A stretch of 64,000 nt of DNA, taken from positions 310,001 through 374,000 of the forward strand of contig JAMXDE010000021.1 of assembly GCA_026770025.1 (NCBI GenBank), written 5' to 3'. Below are positions 28,601 through 38,696 of this stretch, piece by piece (position 1 is the first letter of the stretch; the number at the start of each line of letters is the position of its first letter). Made by a program: the position numbers and the translations under genes. The notes under the pieces are model-generated. The model saw only the letters and a list, made by a program, of their open reading frames with translations, was not told the origin of the DNA and searched no databases. The DNA is from Craspedostauros australis. Its lineage: Eukaryota > Bacillariophyta > Bacillariophyceae > Mastogloiales > Achnanthaceae.

Positions 28601-30519
28601 ATGTTCCGTCGCAAGGGATCGTTGCGCAGACAGCAAGAAGAGGCGGAGTCTTCTCGCACATCGGCTGGGGATGTCAGCGACATGACCCACAGCGCAAACA
28701 CGAGCACAGCCACGGCAGCCAGCTCCAGCCACAAGGGACGAAGATCCTTCTTCCGTCTGAGGGGTGGGCGCCGAGGCAAGAGCAAGACGCGCAACAAAGT
28801 CGAGATAAGAACAGAGAACAACGAGAGAGACAGCCGGACGCTCGACGATGACCGGAACCGTGCTGGCTCATCGGAGGATGAAGACCGCGAGGCCATGCCC
28901 GAAGATACGGAGGACGCCGAAACCAAGAAGCAATTCACGGGACCGGAAGGGAAGAAGCAGAAGGCCATCATGTACTCATACTTTGGGGATGATGTGGACG
29001 ACAACATGGAACTCGTCCGCAGCGATGTCCCCGAGCTCAAGAAAGACGATGAGGTCCTCGTTCGCGTGTTGGTAAGTCGGAGTGTTCCGTGTGAGCTGTG
29101 AGAGACTATCCCTGCGCCGCATGGATTGCATCGTTTGCAGTGATTGTGTGCAACGATGACACTCACCAGTTCTGTGTTGCATTGCGTTGCGTTGGATTCC
29201 GCGTGAACGCTGTATATTCGCAATACTCCACTTCTTTGTACATCCGACCAAATTCAGGCATCGACGGTGTCCTCGTACGATTGCAACATCCGCCGCGGCA
29301 TCGATTTCGAGATCTTCAATCCAGTCTCTCTGCCGAACATCCCTGGTCAGGATGTGGTGGGGACTGTAGTCCAGGTGGGTGACAAGGTGATTGATTTTGA
29401 GGTTGGTGAGAAAGTTGCGGCCTTGGTGCGTACTGGAGGCAATGCGCGGTACATCGTCGTGCCCCATTCCAGTCTGGTGAAGGTACCGAAGGGATGCGAC
29501 CCTGCCGAAGCGGTATGCATGGTATCCACCTTCATGACCGCGTACCAATCCATCCGGATGGTGACGAAGGATGAGTTCTCGCTTGAGGACAAAACGGTGC
29601 TGATCACGGGCGCCGACGAACCAATCGGGCAGGCGTTGATTCAGCTTTGCAAGAGGGCTAACGCTGAGAGAATCTACGTCACAAGTCCCAACTTCAAGCA
29701 CAAGCAAGTGAGCGCCACCTTCAACGTCGAGGTGTTGTCGAACAATCCAGAAGAGTGGAGAGAGGATCTGAAGGATCAAATCGATGTTGCATTTGACGCC
29801 ACGTGCGAAGATGGGCACAGTTCCCCGGCGTCATCACTGAAACGCGATGGGGTGCTTATCTGTTTGGGAATGTCGTCTTACCTTCGCAACGATCAGCAAG
29901 GCATGTTCGGTGCCTCGCTGTCGGCCCACTGGACGAACTTCAAGAGCCGCAACCTCATGTCCAAGACCAAGTCGTACAATGTGTGGGAGAGCTTCAAGCA
30001 GGATCCGGAGGCTTTCAAGGTGAGTGAGCATCTCAGTGCGCAGCGCATTTGGCGCTGGCGACCAATGGCTGTTTGAACGGTTGCCGCTTGATCGTTGGAA
30101 TGATCAATCGGAAATTGGGAATTAATTGGTTTTGTATGACGTTACGGGAGGACGAGTGCGTGGAACTTGCACGTGCACCAGCGTGCTCTACCATTTTTGC
30201 ACTCGGGCATCTGCCAGCACGTATCATCGCTCACCGAAATGATGCATTCCATTCCACTTACCTTCGCATTCTTTCCGAACATATTCTTCCCTCTCGCCAT
30301 CGATCTTGCCAGCTCGACCTCGACATCCTCCTACGCCTACTGCGAAAGAACTTCGTGAAACCTAACATCGTCCGTCACATCACTTTGGCGGAGGTGCCGA
30401 ATGCCCATAAATTCCTGTCGCAACACAACTGTGATGGGGAGATCGTCTGCTTGCCATGGAAGAAGGAGTTCGGCGTTCTGCGTCCTAACAACGCAACCGA
30501 CCGAAAGGCTGCAATCTGA
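28601..30519 (+). CDS. MDR-family quinone oxidoreductase-like protein
   Basis: Three exons, all phase 0: 28601-29071 (157 codons), 29258-30019 (254) and 30313-30519 (68 plus stop); donors GTAAGT and GTGAGT, acceptors TTCAG and GCCAG; 479 residues. The first 110 residues are a charged extension (basic LRGGRRGKSKTRNK, then acidic) not seen in ordinary family members. The enzyme part starts KKQKAIMYSYFG. It has the GroES-like core with IPGQDVVGTVVQVGDKV and VGEKVAAL, and a Rossmann domain with VLITGADEPIGQALIQLCKR. The usual AxGGVG glycine loop is altered to ADEPIG, so NADPH binding may be atypical. The C-terminal exon supplies VRHITLAEVPNAHKFLSQ. No zinc-ligand set is visible. The likely role is NADPH-dependent reduction of quinones or enones; the substrate is unknown. 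Confidence 0.85.
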
Positions 30520-30740
30520 AAGAAATAATTCGTAACCTCGCATGTTGCATCATCATACGCACTCTTGTGTGTGCGTGGTTAGGTATGGTATACAAATAAC
30601 AGCGATTAATATCATACTATGCCGTGACATAGTAGGCAACGCACCCTAAATCTGAGACATAATACCATGCTCTAGTTCATACTCATTCACAACACGATGA
30701 AGCCGTGAGTCTCGATTGCCACGTCTCTTTGACACAAAGC

Positions 30741-30761
30741 GAGAGAGAGAGAGAGAGAGAG
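30741..30761 (+). repeat. (GA)n microsatellite
   Basis: Ten GA units in intergenic sequence. Confidence 0.85.
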
Positions 30762-30994
30762 GGAACTTGATGCCTTTGTTGCAAGGCGTGGAATCCGCCC
30801 ATCTCCTCGTACCCTGGTGCATACTCCGGAGTATGCTCCTGCACTCCTACACGTACCACTCATATTACATACCGTGAGCATTAGGACTCCATCGCACCAC
30901 CCACAGAGCAATGGCAGTGGCGATACTGATGCTGTTCGCAACTACTCCCAGAAACATCGTGGAGCCGAGGAATCTAGCAATGCAGATAATATAG

Positions 30995-31002
30995 TATAAA
31001 AG
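30995..31002 (+). promoter_or_regulatory. TATA-like element
   Basis: TATAAAAG is a perfect match to a eukaryotic TATA box. It lies about 700 bases upstream of the cotransporter ATG, which is far, so assignment to that gene is weak. Confidence 0.2.
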
Positions 31003-31705
31003 GGATTTGCCGCAAGTGCCACATATCGCAGTATCATGTTTCTATTTGACACGATTCAAAGTTCATGGTATCGAATTCGTCTGTCCGCGCTTCCAAAAAC
31101 AGAGGAACGAAGATTCATTGTTTGAGAAACTCCGAAAAACAACGGGAGAGAAATGCCCCAGAATTGACATCCAATTGCCAGAACACGTGTCGCTGTCTTC
31201 CTCGAGGTTGTACTTCGCTGTACCTTTCGCTTGGTTTGCTACCACGTGGAGAGGAATCCAAACCGAATCTTTGACAGGGACAAAAAGTTCACGACTTTTT
31301 GTGAACACGCCCGCCAGTCATTTTTTTCCGCTTGGCCTTCTTTCCGCACTTTCGGGATGACACCAACACGCCACCAGTCGGATTTCTGTTTGCGTTTTTC
31401 TCAGAGTATCTGTGATGTTGTCGTGGTCACGGAGCTCCTCTTTTGTTCTGTGGGTGGAGGCAGCTTGTACCCGTCGTGATGAATGAGTGCATCATCCATT
31501 ACCAACACCTCCGTGCTTTGCCGATCTTGTCCTGTCTCTGCCTCCGCCTTCACACGCGAACGAGGGTGACAACAAGGCGGATTGTGGTGTCTTGACATCT
31601 TGATCGACTCCTCCTCATCTCCTTCATCTCACAAAACTTAACTTGCAAACTAGCAAACGCAACCACCACAACAACAAGCAAACGCAACGCAAATCAATTG
31701 TCAAC

Positions 31706-33690
31706 ATGGTGAGTCCAAGCAGCGACAGATTGATGCCAACACGAGCGCTGGGGTACTCATGCGCAACATTGGAACTCGGCTGAATTCCTGACAGGGTGTC
31801 ATGACAGAACAGCACATCACGAACAAGCAAAGTATTCTGCCGCTCCGAACTCCTTCCAACATTGCCATCAATCTCACAACAACATCCTCTCTCCACCACT
31901 CATGCATCCCATCATCACCACCACCACCGCCACCACCACCATGACTGCAGGCTGATCAGGACCCAGAGCTCGTCAAGGATGAGGCCAAGAGCCGCAAGGA
32001 CCGCCCAACCGGGTCCATGCACGTCGGAGATGTCGACTTCGAGGTCGAGGACCCAGCCGATATCGGAAACGCCTCCTGGGAGGAGGTCATCCAGACCTGC
32101 TGCGTCCACAGCGCCGAGGAGTGGGTCATGATCTTCCTCGGATTCTCCACCGTCGTCTTCTTCCTCTACTTCTTCCTCTTCGGACTCGACCTTCTCGGAT
32201 CCGGAGCCAAGGTCATGGGAGGCTGCACCGCCGGACAGCTCTTCGGAGATGAGACCAACCCAATCGCCGGACTCATGGTTGGCATCCTCGCCACCGTCCT
32301 CCTCCAGTCTTCTTCCACCACCACCTCCATCGTCGTCGCCCTCGTCGGTGCTGATGCCGTCTCCGTCAAGCAGGGAATCTTCATGATCATGGGTGCCAAC
32401 ATCGGAACCTCCGTCACCAACACCATCGTCGCCATCGGCCATTTGGGAGATGGAGACCAGCTCGAGCGCGCCTTCGCCGGAGCCACCGTCCACGATATGT
32501 TCAACTTCCTCTCCGTCGGCGTCCTTCTCCCACTCGAGGTCATCACCGGATACCTCAATGCCATCACCAAGGCCATGGTCAGCAACGCCGACACCGAGAA
32601 GGGCGACAAGTGGGAGGGACCAGTCAAGAAGCTCGTCTCCCCCCTCGGAAAGAAGGTCATCATCGCCAACAAGAAGGTCATCGAGGCCGTCGCCAAGGGA
32701 GGATCGTGCTCTGACTTCTACCCAATCAACTGCACCGACAACAACAACCCAACCAAGAAGTCCTGCAAGAAGGTCGGACTCATCGGATGCGACAAGAAGA
32801 CCGGAGACTGCCCAGCCTTCTTCCAGCCAGAGGCCACCAAGAACGACGACCAGATCGCCGGATTCATCATCTTCATCATCGCCATCGGAATCCTCTTCAT
32901 CTGCCTCTTCGCCATGGTCACCATGCTCCAGAAGATGCTCCTTGGAACCTCCACCCGCATCATCCACAAGGCCACCAACATCAACGGATACCTCGCCATC
33001 GTCCTCGGAGCCGGAATCACCATGGTCGTCCAGTCCTCCTCCATCACCACCTCCGCCCTCACACCACTCGTCGGTATGGGAGTCCTCCGTCTTGAGCAGA
33101 TGCTTCCACTGACCCTCGGAGCCAACATCGGAACCACCGGCACCGCCATCCTCTCCGCCTTCGTCACCGATGGAACCAACGCTCTCCGCGTCGCCCTTGC
33201 CCACTTGCTCTTCAACATTTCCGGAATCATCATCTGGTACCCAATTCCATTCATGCGCCAGGTGCCTCTCATGGCCGCCCGCCAGCTCGGAAAGGGAACC
33301 CGCGTCTGGCGTGGATTCCCATTGATGTACATCATCGTCATGTTCTTGATCGTCCCACTCCTCTTCCTCGGCCTCTCCTGGTTGTTCACCCAGGACAAGA
33401 AGGCCTTCACCACCCTCGGATCCTGCTTGACCGTCGGTCTCTTCTTCATCATCGTCTACGTTGGCTACTACTGCCAGTTCAACGGCGGTAAGGAGGCCTG
33501 CTACGACAGCATGGTCGCCCGCCAGACCCGCCAGGAGGCCATCCAGGCCCTCCCAGAGGACATGGAGTTCCTCAAGGCCCGCATCGCTGCCCTCTCCGAG
33601 CACACCGGACTCGCCGCTGACGACGAGGAGATGCCAGAGAAGCAGTTCGATGCCACCGAGGCCCCCGCTTCGGATGCCGGAGAGGCTTAA
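31706..33690 (+). CDS. Na+/phosphate cotransporter, SLC34 (NaPi-II) type
   Basis: The ATG at 31706-31708 is followed at once by a donor (GTGAGT); the intron runs 31709-31950 (acceptor TGCAG) and exon 2 is 31951-33690, giving 580 residues. Exon 1 therefore codes only for Met. An in-frame stop (31942-31944) blocks readthrough, and the next in-frame ATG is 32017. The protein has the duplicated NaPi-II signature: LLQSSSTTTS (about residue 119) and VVQSSSITTS (about 361), each followed by GANIGT(S/T). It has about eight to ten membrane segments and a large Cys-containing loop between the halves (GSCSDFYPINC, CKKVGLIGC). It imports inorganic phosphate with Na+ across the plasma membrane. Codon use is extremely biased to C-ending codons, unlike the neighbours, which points to high expression. 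Regulation by phosphate is plausible but not shown. Confidence 0.95.
31909..31943 (+). repeat. CACCAC/CATCAC triplet repeat in intron
   Basis: Run of CAC/CAT triplets inside the cotransporter intron near its acceptor. It lacks the pyrimidine tract usually seen there. Confidence 0.7.
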
Positions 33691-34655
33691 GCAGATGATG
33701 ACATCCTTCATCGAACAAGCATGCATGTGCAAAATGAAAAAAGTGTTTGATTGGATTTCGTTGATGGTCTAGAGCAAAGCCGGCGACTCTTCAGTTTCTT
33801 GGCAAGCAAAAGATAATCCGAATAGCAATCATGAGTTAACCCCAAACTCGAATACATTGTAGTAGCTAATGTTGTCTTTGGCGGATATTCTGGCATCGTT
33901 GCTCTCGGCAGATGGGCGCCATGTTGGTCCAACCATTGGCTCGAAGAGTACCACACCACACTTGTACCGTCCGAGTTTACTTACAACCAGCACCACTCCA
34001 ACATGTGCCAAAGCACAAGTCGCACTCGAAACGGGAACCCGACAGATACCAGCTTCAATGAGATCAGCCATGCAAGATCCTCGTCCTCGATCGCGCTTCT
34101 TCGAACTTGAACCTGTATACATATGAGCCCTCGGGAAACCGGCATCTCTGGAACTCTTCACAACGATCAGTTGTCCTAACATGCATGCCTAGTTGTTGCA
34201 AGATCATTGGAACATGGGGAAAAATTCTTGTCTCACAGCAGATCAGCATGAGGCGGAACAAAGCGACTTTTCTCTGCATCATCAAGTGCGCTATGTGTTG
34301 GTGCCATGATTGTGCTGTGCATCTCCCTCTCTTCCTCTCTTGCTCTGTCTCTGTTTCTCTCTATGGAAACGGTGGCTTTGCAACTCGACACATTTTCCTT
34401 TTCTGTTGTTTCCCATTCGCGACTTCGAGAACAAATGGCTTCGTTCAATCCCGTACCACGAATCCACCATTGCTAGTCGTAATCGAATCACGAAAGGCTC
34501 AAGACGAACGGTTTGGATAAGATACTACAGACGGACATTTTGTAGACATACTTTGCATAGTATATTTGTAGCGAGAATGGTTGTGATCAAAGTGGTCAAA
34601 AGGCGCCAAATTTGCGAAAAAACGGTTTGGTGGTGTGCCCAAAACCCGCGCAGCG
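33691..34655. other. Intergenic region
   Basis: About 1 kb. A minus-strand open frame at 33829-34182 has plausible amino-acid composition but no recognised domain and no clear splice partner, so it is not called. No notable repeats. Confidence 0.45.
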
Positions 34656-36398
34656 ATGATGTGTGATGGGGCGCATCGTCGATGGTGGATCGGCAGTGTG
34701 TTGCGTCGGCAACAGGAGCATCCTCATCACGAATCTGCGAAGGAGTCAAGGATGGTGAAACGACGCAAGATCGCTCAAGACCAGCCCGTTCTGAGCGAAG
34801 TGCTGGATCATGTCCTGGTGGTCGGTGCCTCAGTTCGCAGAAACGCATGGAGAGTCCAAGAGGATGAACGTCGACATCGACGCATAGGCGACAACCAAAG
34901 CTCGGGTGACAGCGACGGAGGCAGCCTGAGCAGTGCCTCCACGGGTGGATCGTCGAGCGATGCTGCCGATGATTTGGACGCAAGTGCCAATACCGAGAGC
35001 GGTGGCTCCGACAGTGCGCACGATCGTCAGAGGCAGAATAGCTACCGCAACAATCAGAGTCACGAGGACAGCCGCGAGAGCACAAACTCGTTTGGTTCCG
35101 CAGAGATCGATACATCATTGGCAGATGGAGCGAACGGACGGAAAAGGAGGAGGAGGTATGTCACAGCGACAGATCCCACGGATGCTGATGACACAGCGCA
35201 GGATGCAAAGTCACACATCGAAGATTCCATCATCTTTTGTGATCGCTATTCATCATGGCCATCGCAGAACGATGCCACTTCGAAGAACGACGACGACGAC
35301 GACGATGACGACCATGATCCTCGGAGCCAGAGCGCGAGAGGCAGAGATCGCGGCATGCGAGACATCAACCGTCGCTTCGATAGGCTGCATGGCGACTCCA
35401 TCAACCCCGTCGCCTTCTCCATGGCCAAGTGTTCACAAAACACGTCGATACCAGAAGAAAAGAGACACCTCGTGGATGGAGTCAATTTACGTTGCGACAG
35501 CGATGCGGGAGCCATTCCACCGGATCAGACGATGCGCGCGTTACTGCTTCGATGCTGGGACCGCGCCGTGCATGCTTCATCCAACGCCATGTACGTCAAG
35601 ATTCCCAACAACGGCGAGAGCAAGACGAACAATACCGTTTCAACGCGTGCGTCTGCTTCGTCTACGAAGCGCAATGCAAGAAAAGCGAGAGGCAACAAGC
35701 GAGATCGTAGTATCAGCGATGGCGACGACAGTGGAGATGATAGTGGAGATGGTCATGTCATTGAAGGCGGGCCTTGTCACAATCGCGACACAGAAAGGAT
35801 TTGCCAAAAGCTTGAAATTGAATTGGCAAAAGACAATGAAGCGCTGGCCTGCCCGACCTGCAGTGCAACGTTCCCGACTGTTGCGAGGCTACAAGAGCAC
35901 TTCTACGGTAGGTCATCAATTCTCGGATGCTGCTGGACCAAGGTGAAGGCAAGGCAGCAGCTCTTGGTGGGTCAGTACTTGGAACGCGTCGCACAAAACC
36001 ATGTCGATGTCATCCTTCGCCAACTTGCTCAAACAACATCAGCGACTGCAGCAGCAGCAGCATCCTCATCATCGGCGCCTAAACTTGAGGATGCTTCATT
36101 GGACTGCCACAACCAAGCGGCTCCAGCCAACGAGAGCAACCGCAAGGACGATAACAGCGATCAAAGAACACAGCAGCAACCGAACCGCAAAATGAAAGAC
36201 TGGGAGGACGTGTTGAACATTATGGAAGCATTTGCAGAGGAAGATGGAGAGAAGAAGGCGACCAGAGACAGAACGACATGTGACCACCCCATCCAGAAGC
36301 GCATTGCTGTCGATGGAAGAGAGATTGTATTCAATCGCACGGTGTGGGAAGCTGTTCGCGAGAGAGCAGTTCTGAGGTACACCGATGTTCCGTATTAG
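34656..36398 (+). CDS. Charged nuclear-type protein with zinc-finger-like motif
   Basis: Single exon, 580 residues from the first ATG (34656); a start at 34752 (MVKRRKIAQD) gives 548 residues and may be the real one. An upstream extension begins only at GTG. The N-terminus has a basic KRRK cluster. Residues about 80-180 are Ser/Asp-rich, then come RKRRRR and a run of Asp (near 35290-35310) and further KARGNKRDRS-type basic patches that look like nuclear localisation signals. At about residue 397 is ALACPTCSATFPTVARLQEH, then GCCW: it starts like a C2H2 finger (C-x2-C...H) but the second His is replaced by Cys or absent. The C-terminus has a second conserved-looking stretch (PIQKRIAVDGREIVFNRTVW). 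I do not recognise the family; a nucleic-acid or chromatin role is inference. Confidence 0.75.
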   Translation: MMCDGAHRRWWIGSVLRRQQEHPHHESAKESRMVKRRKIAQDQPVLSEVLDHVLVVGASVRRNAWRVQEDERRHRRIGDNQSSGDSDGGSLSSASTGGSSSDAADDLDASANTESGGSDSAHDRQRQNSYRNNQSHEDSRESTNSFGSAEIDTSLADGANGRKRRRRYVTATDPTDADDTAQDAKSHIEDSIIFCDRYSSWPSQNDATSKNDDDDDDDDHDPRSQSARGRDRGMRDINRRFDRLHGDSINPVAFSMAKCSQNTSIPEEKRHLVDGVNLRCDSDAGAIPPDQTMRALLLRCWDRAVHASSNAMYVKIPNNGESKTNNTVSTRASASSTKRNARKARGNKRDRSISDGDDSGDDSGDGHVIEGGPCHNRDTERICQKLEIELAKDNEALACPTCSATFPTVARLQEHFYGRSSILGCCWTKVKARQQLLVGQYLERVAQNHVDVILRQLAQTTSATAAAAASSSSAPKLEDASLDCHNQAAPANESNRKDDNSDQRTQQQPNRKMKDWEDVLNIMEAFAEEDGEKKATRDRTTCDHPIQKRIAVDGREIVFNRTVWEAVRERAVLRYTDVPY

Positions 36399-36975
36399 TG
36401 GCTCAGCGAGCGATAACGCATTGTTTCAATGGAGAGTGAGGTTACCAAGCTCGTGAGCCTGCAATCAACGATTCTGCGCGTGTTGGCCTTGCCGTCATGC
36501 TGGCCGGAGGGTTGGACGATAGCCGATAACCGACAACAACCGCTCCTTCCTGCAATACTTTTCTTTGGGATTTAAGTGTCCACTCTTGTGGAATTCAGCA
36601 GAAACAAGTTATCAGTCAACCGCACAGTGTTGTTGATGGTGTTACGCGCTATGTAACGGGAGACGAAGACCATGCGTATCGAGTTGTTGTGTTGTACAGC
36701 AAATTCTACTCTCCTTGACATCGTTTTTCGGTATCTTCTCTGCACAGAGAGAGTTGCTGAAGCGAATGTGCGTCTGATGACAAAGACACAAATCGCAGCA
36801 CTGTCGAAACACAAAGGAGCCACACATCAAAGGGAGCATTCGGCCTTTGTTTACGACCAATAATACGTCGGGGATTGAGAGTCTGCGGTGTGCACCACAC
36901 AAGAAGCTCACGGACATATAGTACGCATAGGACGCATCACAGCACAGCACAACACAGCCAACACGATCAGCCAAC
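36399..36975. other. Intergenic region
   Basis: 577 bases upstream of the secreted Cys-containing protein gene. The final 40 bases are CACAGCACAACACAGCC-like, the CA-rich leader seen at other genes here. No gene seen. Confidence 0.5.
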
Positions 36976-37767
36976 ATGACATTCAACTGCTGTTCCCGCA
37001 GCATGCCAGCATCGTGGCTCATCATCCTGCTTGTGGTGAGCTTCCATCGCCAGGCGCTCGCTTCATCAGCGTCAGCAACAGGCAGCGCCAAGAACGGACA
37101 ACAGAAGAAGCACCCATCATCACGCTGCGACGGCGTGCCGACGATCCCCACCCAACGCCGTGCCTGCGGTCTCTACATTTGGGATCTGCCCTCCGCCGTG
37201 TGCTACAAGTGGTGCCACCACCTCCTCAAGGACAACCTCATCGAAGGCCGTGGCGGCAAGACGTTCGTGCGGTACCAACCCAACTCCATGCTGCAGCTGC
37301 TCTATCCGTGCAGTCGCTACAGTCCGGACAGGTGCCTCGTCTGCGGCGGCACCTACAACGACCATCTGGCGCTGTGGTGGTCGCGCAATCTATATTCGCC
37401 CTACGATCGTCATCTGGACGACACGTACAATCAGGCGTTGGTATTGGATGACGACTCCAGTAATAACAAGAAGAAGAAGAAGAGATCCGCAGGCAGACAA
37501 CGTGGAAGGTCCGCTCCGCAACGCACTGCTGGGACTGTCCACGGGCCACATAGGTTCGCCTTTCACAGACGATACGTCGCGCGGCTATCTACCAAGAAAC
37601 GACGCTCGAAACAAGATGCAGCGCGGAAGGATGAGGTGAAAGGCGCAAGCAATGGCAAACGTATTTCGCTCATCTTGAAGTTCTCTCGATTCATCGCCGC
37701 CCGCTCGTTTAGCGAGATGGTCCAATTGCAAGAATGGGAGAATCGCAAGCTGCGAGGTGGATACTAA
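36976..37767 (+). CDS. Secreted Cys-containing basic protein, unknown function
   Basis: Single exon, 263 residues from an ATG in AACATG context. The N-terminus is a likely signal peptide (WLIILLVVSFHRQALASS). The next 110 residues hold a compact Cys/Trp/Tyr-rich module: RCDGVPTIPTQRRACGLYIW, then AVCYKWCHHLL, then LLYPCSRYSPDRCLVCGG, then LALWWSRNLYSPYDRHLDD, with seven Cys. The C-terminal half is very basic (five consecutive Lys, RQRGRS, KKRRSKQD) and ends in a short amphipathic helix. I do not recognise the family. The combination of secretion, disulfide-capable head and polycationic tail could suit a cell-wall or silica-binding protein; that is speculation. Confidence 0.75.
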   Translation: MTFNCCSRSMPASWLIILLVVSFHRQALASSASATGSAKNGQQKKHPSSRCDGVPTIPTQRRACGLYIWDLPSAVCYKWCHHLLKDNLIEGRGGKTFVRYQPNSMLQLLYPCSRYSPDRCLVCGGTYNDHLALWWSRNLYSPYDRHLDDTYNQALVLDDDSSNNKKKKKRSAGRQRGRSAPQRTAGTVHGPHRFAFHRRYVARLSTKKRRSKQDAARKDEVKGASNGKRISLILKFSRFIAARSFSEMVQLQEWENRKLRGGY

Positions 37768-38696
37768 TGCTCTCCAGAGACAGGCAGACACAGGGGGAGA
37801 GCGAAAGAATGAGTAGAGTTGAGAAACACACAAGAGTAATGCATATGTTGAGATCAACAGCAAGTGTGGACAGCGTGAGAAATGTTGAGAGCGCAGCCTG
37901 GATGCGGTGTTGTATTATCGACATGCGAACGCAGCGTTAGATTCAATGCGATCCCTGGTTCAGGCGCTCAATGTCATCGGACAACTCATGCAACTGTTAC
38001 GCAAAGCCACCATCGTCTCTCCATCTGCAAAGTGTAGATAGATGGCGGTTGCAATCCCAGCTGCTCCCTTCGTTATGTACAACACGAAGGAACCATTGCG
38101 GAACATTGCAAACGTGGCCCCTGCGACTCCCACATGATGTGTAACAACAACCATATTATGTAATGTATATAGTACATTGACGAAGTAATCTGTTGGTTTA
38201 ATGAGTAGAAGTGTGAGTTACATTCCTTTCGGTTACAAATAAGGTATAGTTGATGAGATGGACAGAGCTGATTGGCTCAATGTTTTCATCGATAGTTTTC
38301 GTTCCCAAACATGGAGACAGTTGCTGGAACGTATGGTATGATTGACAGAACTGTTTTCGGACTGGTGCGAACTCTGCCATCCCTTGTTGTTGTTGTTGTA
38401 GGTTGTGCCGACCTTGTTGCATCAGCAACAGCAGGCAGCAGTGGCGGCGGCAACACCAATGCACCAACAAATCAGGCGTTGTCCGATTCAACAATGGACA
38501 TTGGCCATCGGAAATTGATCTCTTTCGTGTTCTTTGAAAGAATGGAGATTCCTACATTCGTTCTGTCTGTGTTTCATGACACTAGATCAACACTTGGATT
38601 GTCAAGGTAGTCCAGCCGGTGTGGCGGTGGACAGGGATGGCAGAGTGCGAAGAGTTCACGGTGGAGTTGCTTTCAAGAGGTGATGGCATGCAGAGC
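37768..38696. other. Convergent 3' intergenic region
   Basis: About 0.9 kb between gene 3' ends. Small frames at 37960-38154 (-) and 38198-38494 (-) look weakly protein-like but show no domain and I found no convincing splice pair. Confidence 0.45.

Larger units (their letters stand above)
30520..31705. other. Intergenic region upstream of Na/Pi cotransporter
   Basis: About 1.2 kb without a supported gene. It contains a GA run at 30741-30761, a TATAAAAG at 30995-31002, and a strongly CAA-rich, G-poor leader (about 31640-31705) ahead of the cotransporter ATG. Confidence 0.5.

Noticed and set aside
31915-33732. 605-codon open frame on the minus strand
   Set aside because: It is exactly antisense to the Na/Pi cotransporter. 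C-ending sense codons remove antisense stops, and the product is Glu/Asp/Gly-rich low complexity without a domain.
33829-34182. Minus-strand frame of 117 codons with plausible composition
   Set aside because: No recognised family, no splice partner found upstream, and short; could be a decayed exon but cannot be supported.
37960-38494. Two small minus-strand frames that look weakly protein-like
   Set aside because: I could not join them by a phase-compatible GT-AG intron and saw no domain.
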